A DNA stretch of 35,930 bases, taken from contig JAFQFY010000051.1 in the NCBI GenBank assembly GCA_017398485.1, positions 1 to 35,930 of the forward strand. Reading direction: 5' to 3'. Below, piece after piece: positions 22,897-30,917 of this stretch; position 1 is the stretch's first letter; the number at the start of each line of letters is the position of its first letter. The stretch comes from Clostridia bacterium. GTDB lineage: Bacteria; Bacillota; Clostridia; Oscillospirales; Acutalibacteraceae. The notes under the pieces are model-generated. The model did no database searches, was not told where the DNA came from, and saw only the letters and a program-made list of their open reading frames with translations. The translations under genes were made by a program, and so were the position numbers.

Positions 22897-23883
22897 ATGC
22901 GATTCGGTGATTTCGTCGGCAACGAACGGGCGAAGCGACCCTTGGCGGCGGATATCGACGCCGGACGGTTTCCCCACGCGTTGTTGTTGGAGGGCGAGGC
23001 CGGCAGCGGTCGCAAGACGCTCGCGAAGATCATTGCCCGCGCGGCGGTGTGCCGCGGCGAGGGTGAGCGTCCGTGCGGCGCGTGCGATGCCTGCCGCAAG
23101 AGTGAGCATCCTGACGTGATGCTGTACGGCGGCGAGTCGGGTGTGCCGTTGTCGGTGGATGCGGTGCGCGCCATACGGCAGCAGGCGTATATTCTGCCCA
23201 ACGAGGCGGCGTATCGTGTGATGATCCTCGCCGACGCGCAGACCATGTCGATGCAGGCGCAAAACGCCCTGCTGAAGATTCTCGAAGAACCGCCGCGCCG
23301 CGTCATCTTCATTCTCACCTGCGAAAATCGCACGCAGATGCTGGAAACCATCCGTTCGCGGTGCGTGTGCGTATCGCTGGGGTCGGTGGACTGGGACGAG
23401 GCCGAGGCTGTGTTGCGTGCGCGCCTGCCGCGCGCCGACGCGGAGGAACTGCGCCGCGCGCACAACCTGTTCGGCGGTCGCATCGGGCGCGTCATGGACG
23501 CGATGCAGGACGGCACCTTCCGCCGCGTGTTGGAGCTGACGTCGCAGTTTGCCGAAGCGGTCATCGCGCCGACGGAATTGCCGCTGTTGCGCCTGACTGC
23601 CACGCTCGAAAAGAATAAGGAGCTCACCGCCGTCGTGCTCGCGAGCCTTTTGCTGGTGTTTCGCGATGCGCTGACACTCGCCTACGGCGGCGAGGTATGC
23701 CTGTCGACCGCGCCCGACGCGGCGAGAGCATTGGCCGCGCGGCTGTCGGGTCGCCGCCTGTGCGCGCTCGTGAAAGAAACGCAGGGCTTGCAGGTCGCGT
23801 TGAGCCGCAATATGAATAACACGCTGTTCCTCACGCGCATGAGCGCTTGCTTGCGCCGCGCGGCAGACGGAACGGCACGATAA
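22897..23883 (+). CDS. holB: DNA polymerase III subunit delta'
   Basis: Clamp-loader subunit. The 328-residue product has a P-loop GEAGSGRKT at 33-41 in which the usual Lys of GxxGxGKT is Arg, as is common in delta', which does not need ATP hydrolysis. The zinc module Cys 52, 60, 63 and 66 follows, then NALLKILEEPP and the SRC motif in TIRSRCV. I chose ATG 22897 over GTG 22891 because the AGGAGG is eight bases before it. It is followed by ricT, the same order as holB-yaaT in Bacillus subtilis. Confidence 0.92.
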   Translation: MRFGDFVGNERAKRPLAADIDAGRFPHALLLEGEAGSGRKTLAKIIARAAVCRGEGERPCGACDACRKSEHPDVMLYGGESGVPLSVDAVRAIRQQAYILPNEAAYRVMILADAQTMSMQAQNALLKILEEPPRRVIFILTCENRTQMLETIRSRCVCVSLGSVDWDEAEAVLRARLPRADAEELRRAHNLFGGRIGRVMDAMQDGTFRRVLELTSQFAEAVIAPTELPLLRLTATLEKNKELTAVVLASLLLVFRDALTLAYGGEVCLSTAPDAARALAARLSGRRLCALVKETQGLQVALSRNMNNTLFLTRMSACLRRAADGTAR

Positions 23884-23900
23884 CAGAAAGGAAGACGACC

Positions 23901-24914
23901 ATGGCAATAACGGTGGGAGTTCGTTTCCGTAACAACGGAAAGGTATATGATTTTGACCCGGGTGAGATGACGCTGTTGCCCGGCGAGATGGTGGTGGTGG
24001 AGACCGCGCGCGGCGTGGAATGCGGCGAGGTGGTGCGCGCCAATCGCCAGACCGCCGTGGACGGTAAGGAAATAAAACCCATTTTGCGCAAGGCGACCGT
24101 CGAGGATCGCCGCCGCGTTGAGGAAAACGCCGCGAAGGAGCGCGAGGCTGTGCGCGTCTGTCAGGAGCGCATCGCGGCGCACGGATTGGAAATGAAGCTG
24201 GTGGACGCGGAATACGCGTTTGACAACTCCAAGATCCTGTTTAACTTCACCGCCGAGGGACGCGTGGATTTCCGTGAATTGGTCAAGGATCTCGCCGGTG
24301 CGTTCCACACGCGTATCGAGCTGCACCAGATCGGCGTGCGCGACGAGGCGAAGAAGCTCGGCGGTCTGGGCATCTGCGGCCGTCCGTTCTGCTGTGCGCA
24401 GTTTTTGCGCGACTTCCAGCCGGTATCCATCAAGATGGCCAAGGAGCAGGGTCTGTCCCTTAACCCGACCAAGATCTCCGGCTCCTGCGGCCGTCTGATG
24501 TGCTGTCTGAAATACGAGCAGAGCACCTACGAGGAATTGTGGAAGCTGTGTCCGAAGGTCGGTGCCGTCGTGATGACGCCCGAGGGACGCGGCGTTGTCA
24601 CCGAGAGTGCCGTGCTCACGGGCAAGCTCAAAGTGCGTTTGGATAAGAATCCCGATTCACCGCCAGCGGATATGTGTGTTGAGGACGTTAACGTCATTCG
24701 CGACGGACGCGGCGGCAAGGTCGCTAAACAACCGGCCGAGACGGCACAGCCGACCGAGGAAAAGGCAGATATTCAGCCTACCGAGGCGAAGCCGGACGTC
24801 GCGCAACCCGACACCGCGCAAGAGGCGAAGCCGTCGCAGGGCGGTCAGGGCGGCGGCCGTCATCGCTCGCGTCATCGCCACCACCGCAATAAGCAAGAGC
24901 AAGAAAAAGCGTAA
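23901..24914 (+). CDS. ricT: RicT/YaaT (PSP1 domain) protein
   Basis: In B. subtilis RicT works with RicA and RicF, carries iron-sulfur clusters and helps RNase Y-dependent mRNA maturation and phosphorelay. The 337-residue product has the PSP1 core (about 1-255), with cysteines in GICGRPFCCAQFL and GSCGRLMCCLKYE that fit cluster or metal binding. The last 80 residues are a repeat-like Pro/Ala/Glu/Lys tail ending in a His/Arg-rich patch (GRHRSRHRHHRNK), possibly for RNA binding. I chose ATG 23901, preceded by AAAGGAAG. It is 17 bp after holB. Confidence 0.92.
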   Translation: MAITVGVRFRNNGKVYDFDPGEMTLLPGEMVVVETARGVECGEVVRANRQTAVDGKEIKPILRKATVEDRRRVEENAAKEREAVRVCQERIAAHGLEMKLVDAEYAFDNSKILFNFTAEGRVDFRELVKDLAGAFHTRIELHQIGVRDEAKKLGGLGICGRPFCCAQFLRDFQPVSIKMAKEQGLSLNPTKISGSCGRLMCCLKYEQSTYEELWKLCPKVGAVVMTPEGRGVVTESAVLTGKLKVRLDKNPDSPPADMCVEDVNVIRDGRGGKVAKQPAETAQPTEEKADIQPTEAKPDVAQPDTAQEAKPSQGGQGGGRHRSRHRHHRNKQEQEKA

Positions 24915-24930
24915 CGGTATAAAATAATTA

Positions 24931-24958
24931 TTGCATTTTCAAATTTCTGTGATATGAT
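24931..24958 (+). promoter_or_regulatory. Promoter of the ferredoxin gene
   Basis: TTGCAT (24931-24936) and TATGAT (24953-24958), spaced 16 bp, about 30 bp upstream of the ferredoxin start. Confidence 0.6.
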
Positions 24959-24990
24959 ATAGATAAATCGGTACAGGAGGTGGAAATAAC

Positions 24991-25161
24991 ATGGCCTACA
25001 AGATTACTGAGGATTGCATCGCTTGCGGTGCTTGCGCCGAGGGCTGCCCGGTGGACGCGATCAGCGAGGGTGACGGCATCTACGTCATCGACGCGGACGC
25101 TTGCATCGATTGCGGTGCTTGCGCGGAGGCTTGCCCGGTTGGGGCTCCCGTTGCGGAATAA
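24991..25161 (+). CDS. 2[4Fe-4S] clostridial-type ferredoxin
   Basis: A 56-residue protein below the usual ORF cut-off. It begins MAYKITEDCIACGACAEGCP and has the second cluster motif CIDCGACAEACP; each is CxxCxxCxxxCP, so two [4Fe-4S] clusters are expected. ACAGGAGGTGG lies upstream of the ATG. It has its own promoter and terminator, which is common for this abundant anaerobic electron carrier. Length and motifs match the Clostridium ferredoxins of about 55 residues. Confidence 0.96.
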   Translation: MAYKITEDCIACGACAEGCPVDAISEGDGIYVIDADACIDCGACAEACPVGAPVAE

Positions 25162-25172
25162 TCGCACAAGAG

Positions 25173-25206
25173 ATTGCCGGACAGCGACCGCTGTCCGGCA
25201 ATTTTA
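25173..25206 (+). terminator. Terminator of the ferredoxin gene
   Basis: ATTGCCGGACAGC and its complement (25173-25185, 25190-25202) form a 13-bp stem with a 4-nt loop, followed by TTTTACTTAA. Confidence 0.85.
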
Positions 25207-25239
25207 CTTAATAAGGTGACAAAACAAGGAGGGGTGGAT

Positions 25240-25962
25240 ATGGCGCACGTTACGTGGCTGGATGTCAAAGGCAACACGCAGGTTGCGGTGTCGGACGTGC
25301 ACCGTTTCGGTACGGATGCCATACTGCTTTCTCATTTTTCTTGCCCGACGCGCGGCGAGCGCGTATGCGAGCTCGGCACGGGTTGCGGTGCGATCGCCCT
25401 GCGGCTGTGCGCGACCGGATTGCCGTCGGCGGTGCACGGCGTGGATATCGCCGCCGAGGCGATCGAGCTTGCCTCTATGTCGGCGGCGGCGTTTGACGGC
25501 GCGCCAACCCCCACCTTTGCGGTGGCAGATTGGAACGAGCCGTCCTCGATCGCGGCGGCCGGCAGCTTTCGCCGCGTGGTATGCAATCCGCCGTATTTTC
25601 CGCCCGATAGCGGCGGCGTGAGCGAAAACGAGGCGGCGAGGCTCGCACGCCACGAACAGCCGAATACGCTCGCGGCGGTGTGCCGTGCGGCGGCGTGGCT
25701 GTTGCAGTTCGGCGGCCGCTTTTGCTTGTGCCACCGTCCCGAACGATTAGCGGCGGTGCTGGTCGCTCTGACCGCAAACGGTCTGGAGCCCAAGCGCCTG
25801 CAAGCGGTACAGCAGACGGCACATACGCCGCCGTGGCTGTTTCTTGTCGAAGCACGTAAGGGCGGTAAGCCCGGACTCGTCTGGGAAGCACCGCTGATAC
25901 TCAACGAGGCAGACGGCACGCCGTCTGCCGCCTATCGAGAGATCTACGGAGGTGACGAATAA
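25240..25962 (+). CDS. trmN6: tRNA1(Val) (adenine37-N6)-methyltransferase-like protein (YabB/TrmN6)
   Basis: A 240-residue SAM-dependent methyltransferase. Motif I is CELGTGCGAIALRL and the catalytic NPPY motif is in VVCNPPYFPPDS, which marks N6-adenine methyltransferases. The ATG at 25240 has AGGAGG upstream; the longer frame from 25174 overlaps the terminator. It lies directly before rsmI, as yabB-yabC do in Bacillus, which supports the tRNA call. Target base is inferred from family and neighbourhood. Confidence 0.85.
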   Translation: MAHVTWLDVKGNTQVAVSDVHRFGTDAILLSHFSCPTRGERVCELGTGCGAIALRLCATGLPSAVHGVDIAAEAIELASMSAAAFDGAPTPTFAVADWNEPSSIAAAGSFRRVVCNPPYFPPDSGGVSENEAARLARHEQPNTLAAVCRAAAWLLQFGGRFCLCHRPERLAAVLVALTANGLEPKRLQAVQQTAHTPPWLFLVEARKGGKPGLVWEAPLILNEADGTPSAAYREIYGGDE

Positions 25963-25963
25963 C

Positions 25964-26791
25964 ATGGCTATCGGAACGCTGACACTGGTGGGAACGCCCA
26001 TCGGCAACCTGTCGGACTTCTCGCCGCGCGCACTGGACGCTCTGCGTGCGTGTGATTTTATCGCCGCCGAGGACACGCGTGTGACGCTCAAGCTCCTGAA
26101 TCATTTCGGCATCTCCAAGCCTTTGGTCAGTTATTTTGAACACAACAAGCGCGAGCGCGGCGAAGTGATCTGCGCGCGTCTGCTCGCAGGGGAAAATGCC
26201 GTGCTGGTCACCGATGCCGGCATGCCGGCGATCTCCGATCCCGGCGAACAGCTCGTCGCGCAATGCCACGAGCAAGGCATTCCCGTCGGCGTTGTTCCTG
26301 GCCCGACCGCGATGGCAACCGCCCTCGCGGTGGCAGGTCTGCCGACCGGTCGCTTCACGTTCGAAGGCTTTTTGAGCATGAACAAGCGCTCGCGCCGTGA
26401 GCATCTCGACAGCCTGCGCGGCGAGGTGCGCACCATGGTATTTTACGAAGCGCCGCATAAGCTGCTGTCCACCTTGCAGGATCTGTTTGACGCGTTGGGT
26501 GATCGCCGTGTCGCGCTGGTGCGCGAGTTGACCAAGATTCACGAGGAAGTGGTCACCACCACCCTCGGGCAGGCGATCACGCGCTACACGCAGGAGGCGC
26601 CGCGCGGCGAATTTGTGCTGGTGGTAGAGGGTGCCGTGCCGCCCGAGGACGAGCCGATGACCGTCGAGCAGGCAGAGGCGCTCGCGCGCGAGTATCTTGC
26701 GCAGGGTCTGTCCGCATCGGAGGCGGCGAAAAAGGCGGCCGCCGAGGCAGGACTTAAAAAAGGCGATATCTACCGCCGCATTATTGAGTGA
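25964..26791 (+). CDS. rsmI: 16S rRNA (cytidine1402-2'-O)-methyltransferase
   Basis: The 275-residue product starts MAIGTLTLVGTPIGNLSD, the RsmI opening, and has AAEDTRVTLKLLNHFGI, VTDAGMPAISDPGE and VVPGPTA, the tetrapyrrole-methylase-type SAM pocket. It methylates the ribose of C1402 in the decoding centre. ATG 25964 was chosen, with GGAGG 11 bases upstream; the trmN6 stop is one base before it. Length is near the family norm of 280-290. Confidence 0.95.
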   Translation: MAIGTLTLVGTPIGNLSDFSPRALDALRACDFIAAEDTRVTLKLLNHFGISKPLVSYFEHNKRERGEVICARLLAGENAVLVTDAGMPAISDPGEQLVAQCHEQGIPVGVVPGPTAMATALAVAGLPTGRFTFEGFLSMNKRSRREHLDSLRGEVRTMVFYEAPHKLLSTLQDLFDALGDRRVALVRELTKIHEEVVTTTLGQAITRYTQEAPRGEFVLVVEGAVPPEDEPMTVEQAEALAREYLAQGLSASEAAKKAAAEAGLKKGDIYRRIIE

Positions 26792-26802
26792 GGAGTGACG
26801 CT

Positions 26803-27342
26803 ATGGACTGGAAAGAGATTGCCGTTCTTGTGGTCGTCGCGGTGCTGTTGCTCGTTGTGCAACGTCTCGGTCGACGTCACGGCAAAGACACGCGCGCGGC
26901 GCGGCTGATGAAGCATTACGCCGTCATGACGCAGGAGAAGATCGACAACGCCCCCGAGGGTGAGCTGGTCGACGGGGTGGTCAGCCGTATTTTTGCCAAG
27001 GCCGAGAAGCAAAAGCGCCCCGATCCCATCGTGGTGCTGTCGGGTCTGCCCAATGACAATACCGTGGTGTACACGGTGTGGGTGGTGTGCAAGGAGATGG
27101 CGTCGAGCGATTATGCGGCGATGATGAAAACCGCCGCAAAAGACCTCGCGGATTTGACGCATAATGCGTTTAGCGCCATTGGCGCATCGCTGTGTGCCGA
27201 GGCGTGGCAGACGCTGCACACCGCCGAGGAGAAGACGGCTCAGCTGGAGGAAAACCTCCGCTTTGCCATTCAGACGGAGTGTCCAATGAGCCTGTGTGAG
27301 GTGTATATCCGCGACCACGCGGCATCGTTTATTGATGAATAA
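26803..27342 (+). CDS. Small membrane-anchored protein, unknown function
   Basis: The 179-residue product has one N-terminal membrane segment (WKEIAVLVVVAVLLLVV, 3-19), a basic patch (RLGRRHGKDTR) that keeps the rest in the cytosol, and an otherwise mixed helical/strand soluble part. I do not recognise it. The ATG at 26803 has GAGGAG seven bases upstream; GTG 26788 is less likely. It is the last gene of the trmN6-rsmI run and ends at a bidirectional terminator. Confidence 0.75.
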   Translation: MDWKEIAVLVVVAVLLLVVQRLGRRHGKDTRAARLMKHYAVMTQEKIDNAPEGELVDGVVSRIFAKAEKQKRPDPIVVLSGLPNDNTVVYTVWVVCKEMASSDYAAMMKTAAKDLADLTHNAFSAIGASLCAEAWQTLHTAEEKTAQLEENLRFAIQTECPMSLCEVYIRDHAASFIDE

Positions 27343-27386
27343 CAAAGAACGGATAGGCAAGCTGCCTATCCGTTCTTTGTTATTTT
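27341..27386. terminator. Bidirectional terminator with a 19-bp stem
   Basis: Arms at 27341-27359 and 27363-27381 are perfectly complementary (core GAACGGATAGGCA), with a 3-nt loop and T-run to the right. It includes the stop codons of both convergent genes. Confidence 0.88.
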
Positions 27387-28636
27387 TCATCTTGTTCGTC
27401 GTCTTGTTCGATGGGGGTGACCATAATTTCTTCGGGGTGGTTGTTTTCGGTCTCGATGACGGTGACATCCAGGCCGTCGGCGGTGAACTTCTCACCCGAC
27501 GCGGGGATGTGACCGAGAGTCTCCATGACCCAGCCGCCGACCGTAGCGGATTCGCATTCGGTCTCGCGGTCAAAGTATTCGAGCATTTCGCGCAGCTCGG
27601 TCGTGCACAGCACCGCGTAGCGATTGTCGCCGACGAGGCGTATATTCTCCACCACGTCGTCGTGCTCGTCCCAGATCTCGCCGACGATTTCCTCGAGGAT
27701 ATCCTCGAGCGTCACGATGCCGAGGGTGCCGCCGTATTCGTCGGCGACGATGGCAATATGGCATTTTTCGTCCTGTAACATTTTGAGCAGTACGCGCAGC
27801 GGCATCGTCGGCGGCACGAACACCGCCGGCTTGAGAATGTCGGTCGGCGTGGGCATCGTTTCACCCAGTGTGCAGTCTTTCAGATGCACGACGCCGACGA
27901 TGTTATCCATCGTACCGTCGTAGACCGGCAGGCGAGAGAAACGCGTCTGGGCGAATATCGCACGCATATCCTCGTAGCTTGCGTTCACCGGCACGCCGGT
28001 GACGTCGACGCGCGGAATGATGATATCCACCGCTTCGCGGTCGTTAAAGGAGATGGCACGGCGAATGAGGTCGCTTTCGTCCTCACCGAGCGCGCCGTCC
28101 TGCTCCGCCTCGTCGACGATGGTGAGCAGTTCTTCTTCAGTCACGCCCTGGTCGTCCGAAGACTTAAACAGGACCTTTAAGAGTTTTTTCCACAGGCCGA
28201 ACACCCAGTTGATGGGATAGAGAATGACGATGATGCAGCGCAGGATCGGCGCGGTCGCCATGGTAAAGGCTTCGGCGTGTTCCTTGGCAAGACTCTTCGG
28301 GGAGATCTCACCGAAAAGGAGCACCACGATGGTAGACACGACGGTGGACACGGTCGGGCCGACGCCCTCGCCGTAGATTCCGGTGAAGAACACCGTAGCG
28401 ATCGCGGTGAGCAGAATGTTGACAATGTTGTTGCCTACGAGAATGGTGGACAGCAGGCGGTCGTAGTTTTCCGAAAGCTCAAGCACCAACTTGGCGCGTT
28501 TGTTTCCGTCCTCTGCGAGATTTTTTAACCGAATGCGGTTAAAGGTCGAGAACGCAGTCTCGGTAGCGGAAAAATAGCCGGAAAAGATCACCAGCACTAC
28601 CATAAACAGAATAGGCTGAATACTGTCAGGGTCCAT
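27380..28636 (-). CDS. CNNM/CorC (hemolysin C) family membrane protein with CBS domains
   Basis: The 418-residue product has a DUF21 membrane domain (about 1-170, with FSATETAFSTFNRIRLKNLAE), two CBS domains (about 195-320, with IIPRVDVTGVP and DEYGGTLGIVTLEDILEEIVG) and a CorC/HlyC C-terminal domain. Members are linked to Mg2+ efflux or cobalt resistance; 'hemolysin' is a historic name. I chose ATG 28636 with AGGAGG upstream. Ends in an acidic tail. Single-gene unit. Confidence 0.9.
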   Translation of the reverse strand: MDPDSIQPILFMVVLVIFSGYFSATETAFSTFNRIRLKNLAEDGNKRAKLVLELSENYDRLLSTILVGNNIVNILLTAIATVFFTGIYGEGVGPTVSTVVSTIVVLLFGEISPKSLAKEHAEAFTMATAPILRCIIVILYPINWVFGLWKKLLKVLFKSSDDQGVTEEELLTIVDEAEQDGALGEDESDLIRRAISFNDREAVDIIIPRVDVTGVPVNASYEDMRAIFAQTRFSRLPVYDGTMDNIVGVVHLKDCTLGETMPTPTDILKPAVFVPPTMPLRVLLKMLQDEKCHIAIVADEYGGTLGIVTLEDILEEIVGEIWDEHDDVVENIRLVGDNRYAVLCTTELREMLEYFDRETECESATVGGWVMETLGHIPASGEKFTADGLDVTVIETENNHPEEIMVTPIEQDDEQDEK

Positions 28637-28684
28637 TTGGATAGGTTCCTCCTTAAATTGTATAATATTGTATACCCAGCGCAC

Positions 28685-28713
28685 ATAATAGCACATATCG
28701 ACACAAAAGTCCA
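28685..28713 (-). promoter_or_regulatory. Promoter of the CNNM/CorC gene
   Basis: On the minus strand TGGACT (28708-28713) and TATTAT (28685-28690), spaced 17 bp. Confidence 0.55.
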
Positions 28714-28727
28714 GTGTTATTTCGTCG

Positions 28728-28761
28728 GCACCGCATATTTGTGCGGTGCGCGGATATGCTA
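28728..28761 (+). promoter_or_regulatory. Candidate forespore (sigma-G type) promoter and hairpin of spoVAE
   Basis: GCATAT (28733-28738) and TATGCTA (28755-28761), spaced 16 bp, resemble the sigma-G/F pattern and no good sigma-A promoter is seen. An inverted repeat GCACCGCA/TGCGGTGC (28728-28735, 28742-28749) overlaps the -35. Confidence 0.4.
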
Positions 28762-28786
28762 ACGCCGTGCGAAAGGGGAGTGTTTT

Positions 28787-29152
28787 ATGGATTGGCTTAT
28801 GCTGATCAAGGCGTTTGCGGTGGGCGGCGGCATCTGCGTTATCGGGCAGTTATTGCTCGATTACACCAAACTCACGCCGGCGCGCGTGCTGGTGGGCTTC
28901 GTCACGCTCGGCGTGGCGCTCACCGCGTTCGGCGTATACGATCCGCTCGTGAAATTTGCCGGCTGCGGTGCGACGGTGCCGCTGACCGGCTTCGGCTACA
29001 CGCTCGCAAAAGGGGTAGAGCAGGCGGTGAGCGAGCAGGGACTCATCGGTGCGCTTACCGGTGCGCTCACCGGCGCGGCAGGCGGCATCACCGCCGCGGT
29101 GGTATTCGGCTTCGTCTGCGCGCTCATTGCGAAATCCGGCGACAAATCGTAG
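28787..29152 (+). CDS. spoVAE: Stage V sporulation protein AE (SpoVAE/SpoVAEB)
   Basis: The 121-residue hydrophobic product has the SpoVAE hallmarks GGxICVIGQLLLDYTKLTPAR, GATVPLTGFGYTLAKGV, and GLIGALTGALTGAAGGITAA. In Bacillus SpoVA proteins form the channel that moves dipicolinic acid into the spore, made in the forespore under sigma-G. Here it stands alone: no spoVAC or spoVAD lies beside it, so partners may be elsewhere. GAAAGGGGAG precedes the ATG. This is the main evidence for a spore-forming lineage. Confidence 0.93.
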   Translation: MDWLMLIKAFAVGGGICVIGQLLLDYTKLTPARVLVGFVTLGVALTAFGVYDPLVKFAGCGATVPLTGFGYTLAKGVEQAVSEQGLIGALTGALTGAAGGITAAVVFGFVCALIAKSGDKS

Positions 29153-29168
29153 TAAGTCCGTCATAAGC

Positions 29169-29204
29169 AAAAAAGGCGTCTTGCGATCGCAAGACGCCTT
29201 TTTT
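29169..29204. terminator. Bidirectional terminator after spoVAE
   Basis: A perfect 36-bp palindrome: six A's, a GC-rich core (GGCGTCTTGCGATCGC...), six T's, between convergent spoVAE and the Nudix gene. Confidence 0.88.
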
Positions 29205-29205
29205 A

Positions 29206-29673
29206 TTACAACGTTTTTCCGTTCAGGGTCGCACTCTGTAAGATATCGCCGACATAGACGAGTTTGAGCGAGAAAAAAGGCTCGTCTTGTGCGAGCAGGT
29301 CGAGGAACACGCGGTCCCCTTCCCAGGTCGGCAAGGCGGCGACCTTATCGTCGTCCACCCATTCGAGATCGCCCTCGTCGCAACGGGTCAGTTCCCCCGT
29401 GAAGCCGTCGGCAGTGAACAGATGCATATATTCCGTCTCCCACTCGTCCGAAACGAAGGTGACGATGCCGCGATAGCGGTAGCAGGTGAGGGTGAGACCC
29501 GTTTCCTCGCGCACCTCGCGCAGCAGGCAGTCCTCGGGACTCTCTTTGTCTTCAAAGCCGCCGCCGACGCCGATCCATTTATCGCGGTTGAGATCGTTTT
29601 CCTTTTTGACGCGGTGCAGTAACAGCGTCTGACCGCGATCGTTGTGGATATAACAAAGAGTCGTATTGCGCAT
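29206..29673 (-). CDS. Nudix hydrolase (MutT-like)
   Basis: The 155-residue product has the Nudix box spanning about 39-61 (GFEDKES...REVREETGL), matching Gx5Ex7REUxEExGU. Opening is MRNTTLCYI. It resembles 8-oxo-dGTPase/MutT proteins that read 'DLNRDKWIGVGGGFE', so nucleotide clean-up is likely, but the substrate cannot be read. The ATG at 29673 has GAGG eight bases upstream. It begins 11 bp after the acyltransferase stop, so the two share a transcript. Confidence 0.88.
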   Translation of the reverse strand: MRNTTLCYIHNDRGQTLLLHRVKKENDLNRDKWIGVGGGFEDKESPEDCLLREVREETGLTLTCYRYRGIVTFVSDEWETEYMHLFTADGFTGELTRCDEGDLEWVDDDKVAALPTWEGDRVFLDLLAQDEPFFSLKLVYVGDILQSATLNGKTL

Positions 29674-29683
29674 ACCGATCACC

Positions 29684-30757
29684 TCACGCGCGCACCGAGC
29701 GCTTGACGAGCGGAATGAGCGACAGCACCCAAGCGGCGAGGAAGGACACTACCGTGACCGCGAGCCACTGCACGAGGATATAGCCGAGCGCGCCGCCCGT
29801 AAAGGGGATAAACTGCTTGTAGAGCTGTTGGATCTCGACGTGCACGATATACACGCCGAAGCTCAGCGCCGACAGGCGCGTCAGCAGAGGACAGGCGCGC
29901 AGATCCTGTCCCTCCCACGCGAATACCGCAAACAGCGCGACGGCGTAGAGACAGCAGAACAGACTCTTTTGTTCCATCAGTTCTTTAACGGGAGTACCTT
30001 CAAGCGCTGACAGCCAACCGGTAAGCCCGACAAGCAAGGCGAGCGCGAGGATGCCGACGGCATACACGAGGCGGCGCACACGCACCGCCGGATGAACGTT
30101 GGCGATCGCCCAACCGGCGACGTAGTAGGCAGGGTATTCCCAACCGTCCAGGAGGTTAAAGCCGTCGTATGCGGCGGAAAAATCGTAGCCGAAGCACGCG
30201 GTGACCAAGCGGATGCCCGTCGGCAACACAAAGCGCACGACGAACACCACCGCGAGAAAATACCATGCCAGGCGCATCGTGTCTTTCTTGACGAAGGTGC
30301 GCAGCAGAGGGGTGATGAGGTAGAGCCCTGCCATCATCGGCAGATACCACATGTGATAGGCGCCCTCGAGCACAGCGACGGCGAAATCGCGCGCCATCGC
30401 ACCGCTGAACGCCGCGTTTTCGAACAGAAGCGGAACGGCGATCTTGTTGGCGGCGGCGTACAGCACGCTCCAAAAGAAGAACAGCCCCACCAGCGGCAGA
30501 GCGTATCGCGTGATCGCGCGGCGCACCGTCATCGGGCGGCGTTCGTCCAGCAGAAACACGCCCGACACCATCACAAACAGCGGCACGCCGGCGTGGGCGA
30601 TGCCGTCGAGCAGGGCACTGACGGCAAAATCGCCGCCCGTCACCGCGGCGGTGTTGAAGATGGGCGAGGCGGTGTGGATGAGCACCACCATCAGAATGGC
30701 GATAAGCCGTATCCAGTCGGCGTACGCTACACGGTCGTTTTTGGCTTGTAAGGACAT
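29684..30757 (-). CDS. Acyltransferase-3 family integral membrane protein
   Basis: The 357-residue product has about ten membrane segments and the acyltransferase-3 landmarks: DWIRLIAILMVVLIHTAS near 20-37 (catalytic His in VLIH) and HAGVPLFVMVSGVFLL. Such proteins add acetyl or succinyl groups to cell-surface polysaccharides, glycolipids or peptidoglycan. I chose ATG 30757 with AGGAGATC upstream. First gene of a two-gene unit with the Nudix hydrolase. Substrate unknown. Confidence 0.9.
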   Translation of the reverse strand: MSLQAKNDRVAYADWIRLIAILMVVLIHTASPIFNTAAVTGGDFAVSALLDGIAHAGVPLFVMVSGVFLLDERRPMTVRRAITRYALPLVGLFFFWSVLYAAANKIAVPLLFENAAFSGAMARDFAVAVLEGAYHMWYLPMMAGLYLITPLLRTFVKKDTMRLAWYFLAVVFVVRFVLPTGIRLVTACFGYDFSAAYDGFNLLDGWEYPAYYVAGWAIANVHPAVRVRRLVYAVGILALALLVGLTGWLSALEGTPVKELMEQKSLFCCLYAVALFAVFAWEGQDLRACPLLTRLSALSFGVYIVHVEIQQLYKQFIPFTGGALGYILVQWLAVTVVSFLAAWVLSLIPLVKRSVRA

Positions 30758-30788
30758 ATCCCGATCTCCTCTACAATAGGATAAAATA

Positions 30789-30817
30789 ATAATGCCATAA
30801 ATGTGCTGTCTTGTCAA
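30789..30817 (-). promoter_or_regulatory. Promoter of the acyltransferase-Nudix unit
   Basis: On the minus strand TTGACA (30812-30817) and CATTAT (30789-30794), spaced 17 bp. Confidence 0.7.
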
Positions 30818-30830
30818 TTGCGGAAAAGGG

Positions 30831-30859
30831 TTGCCTTTTGTCGAAAAATGTGGTATTAT
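30831..30859 (+). promoter_or_regulatory. Promoter of the E2-like acyltransferase gene
   Basis: TTGCCT (30831-30836) and TATTAT (30854-30859), spaced 17 bp, divergent from the previous promoter. Confidence 0.7.
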
Positions 30860-30917
30860 GATAGACGATATGATCGGCGTGTGCGGTAAAGAAGCCGATC
30901 AAAACGGGAGGATTAGT

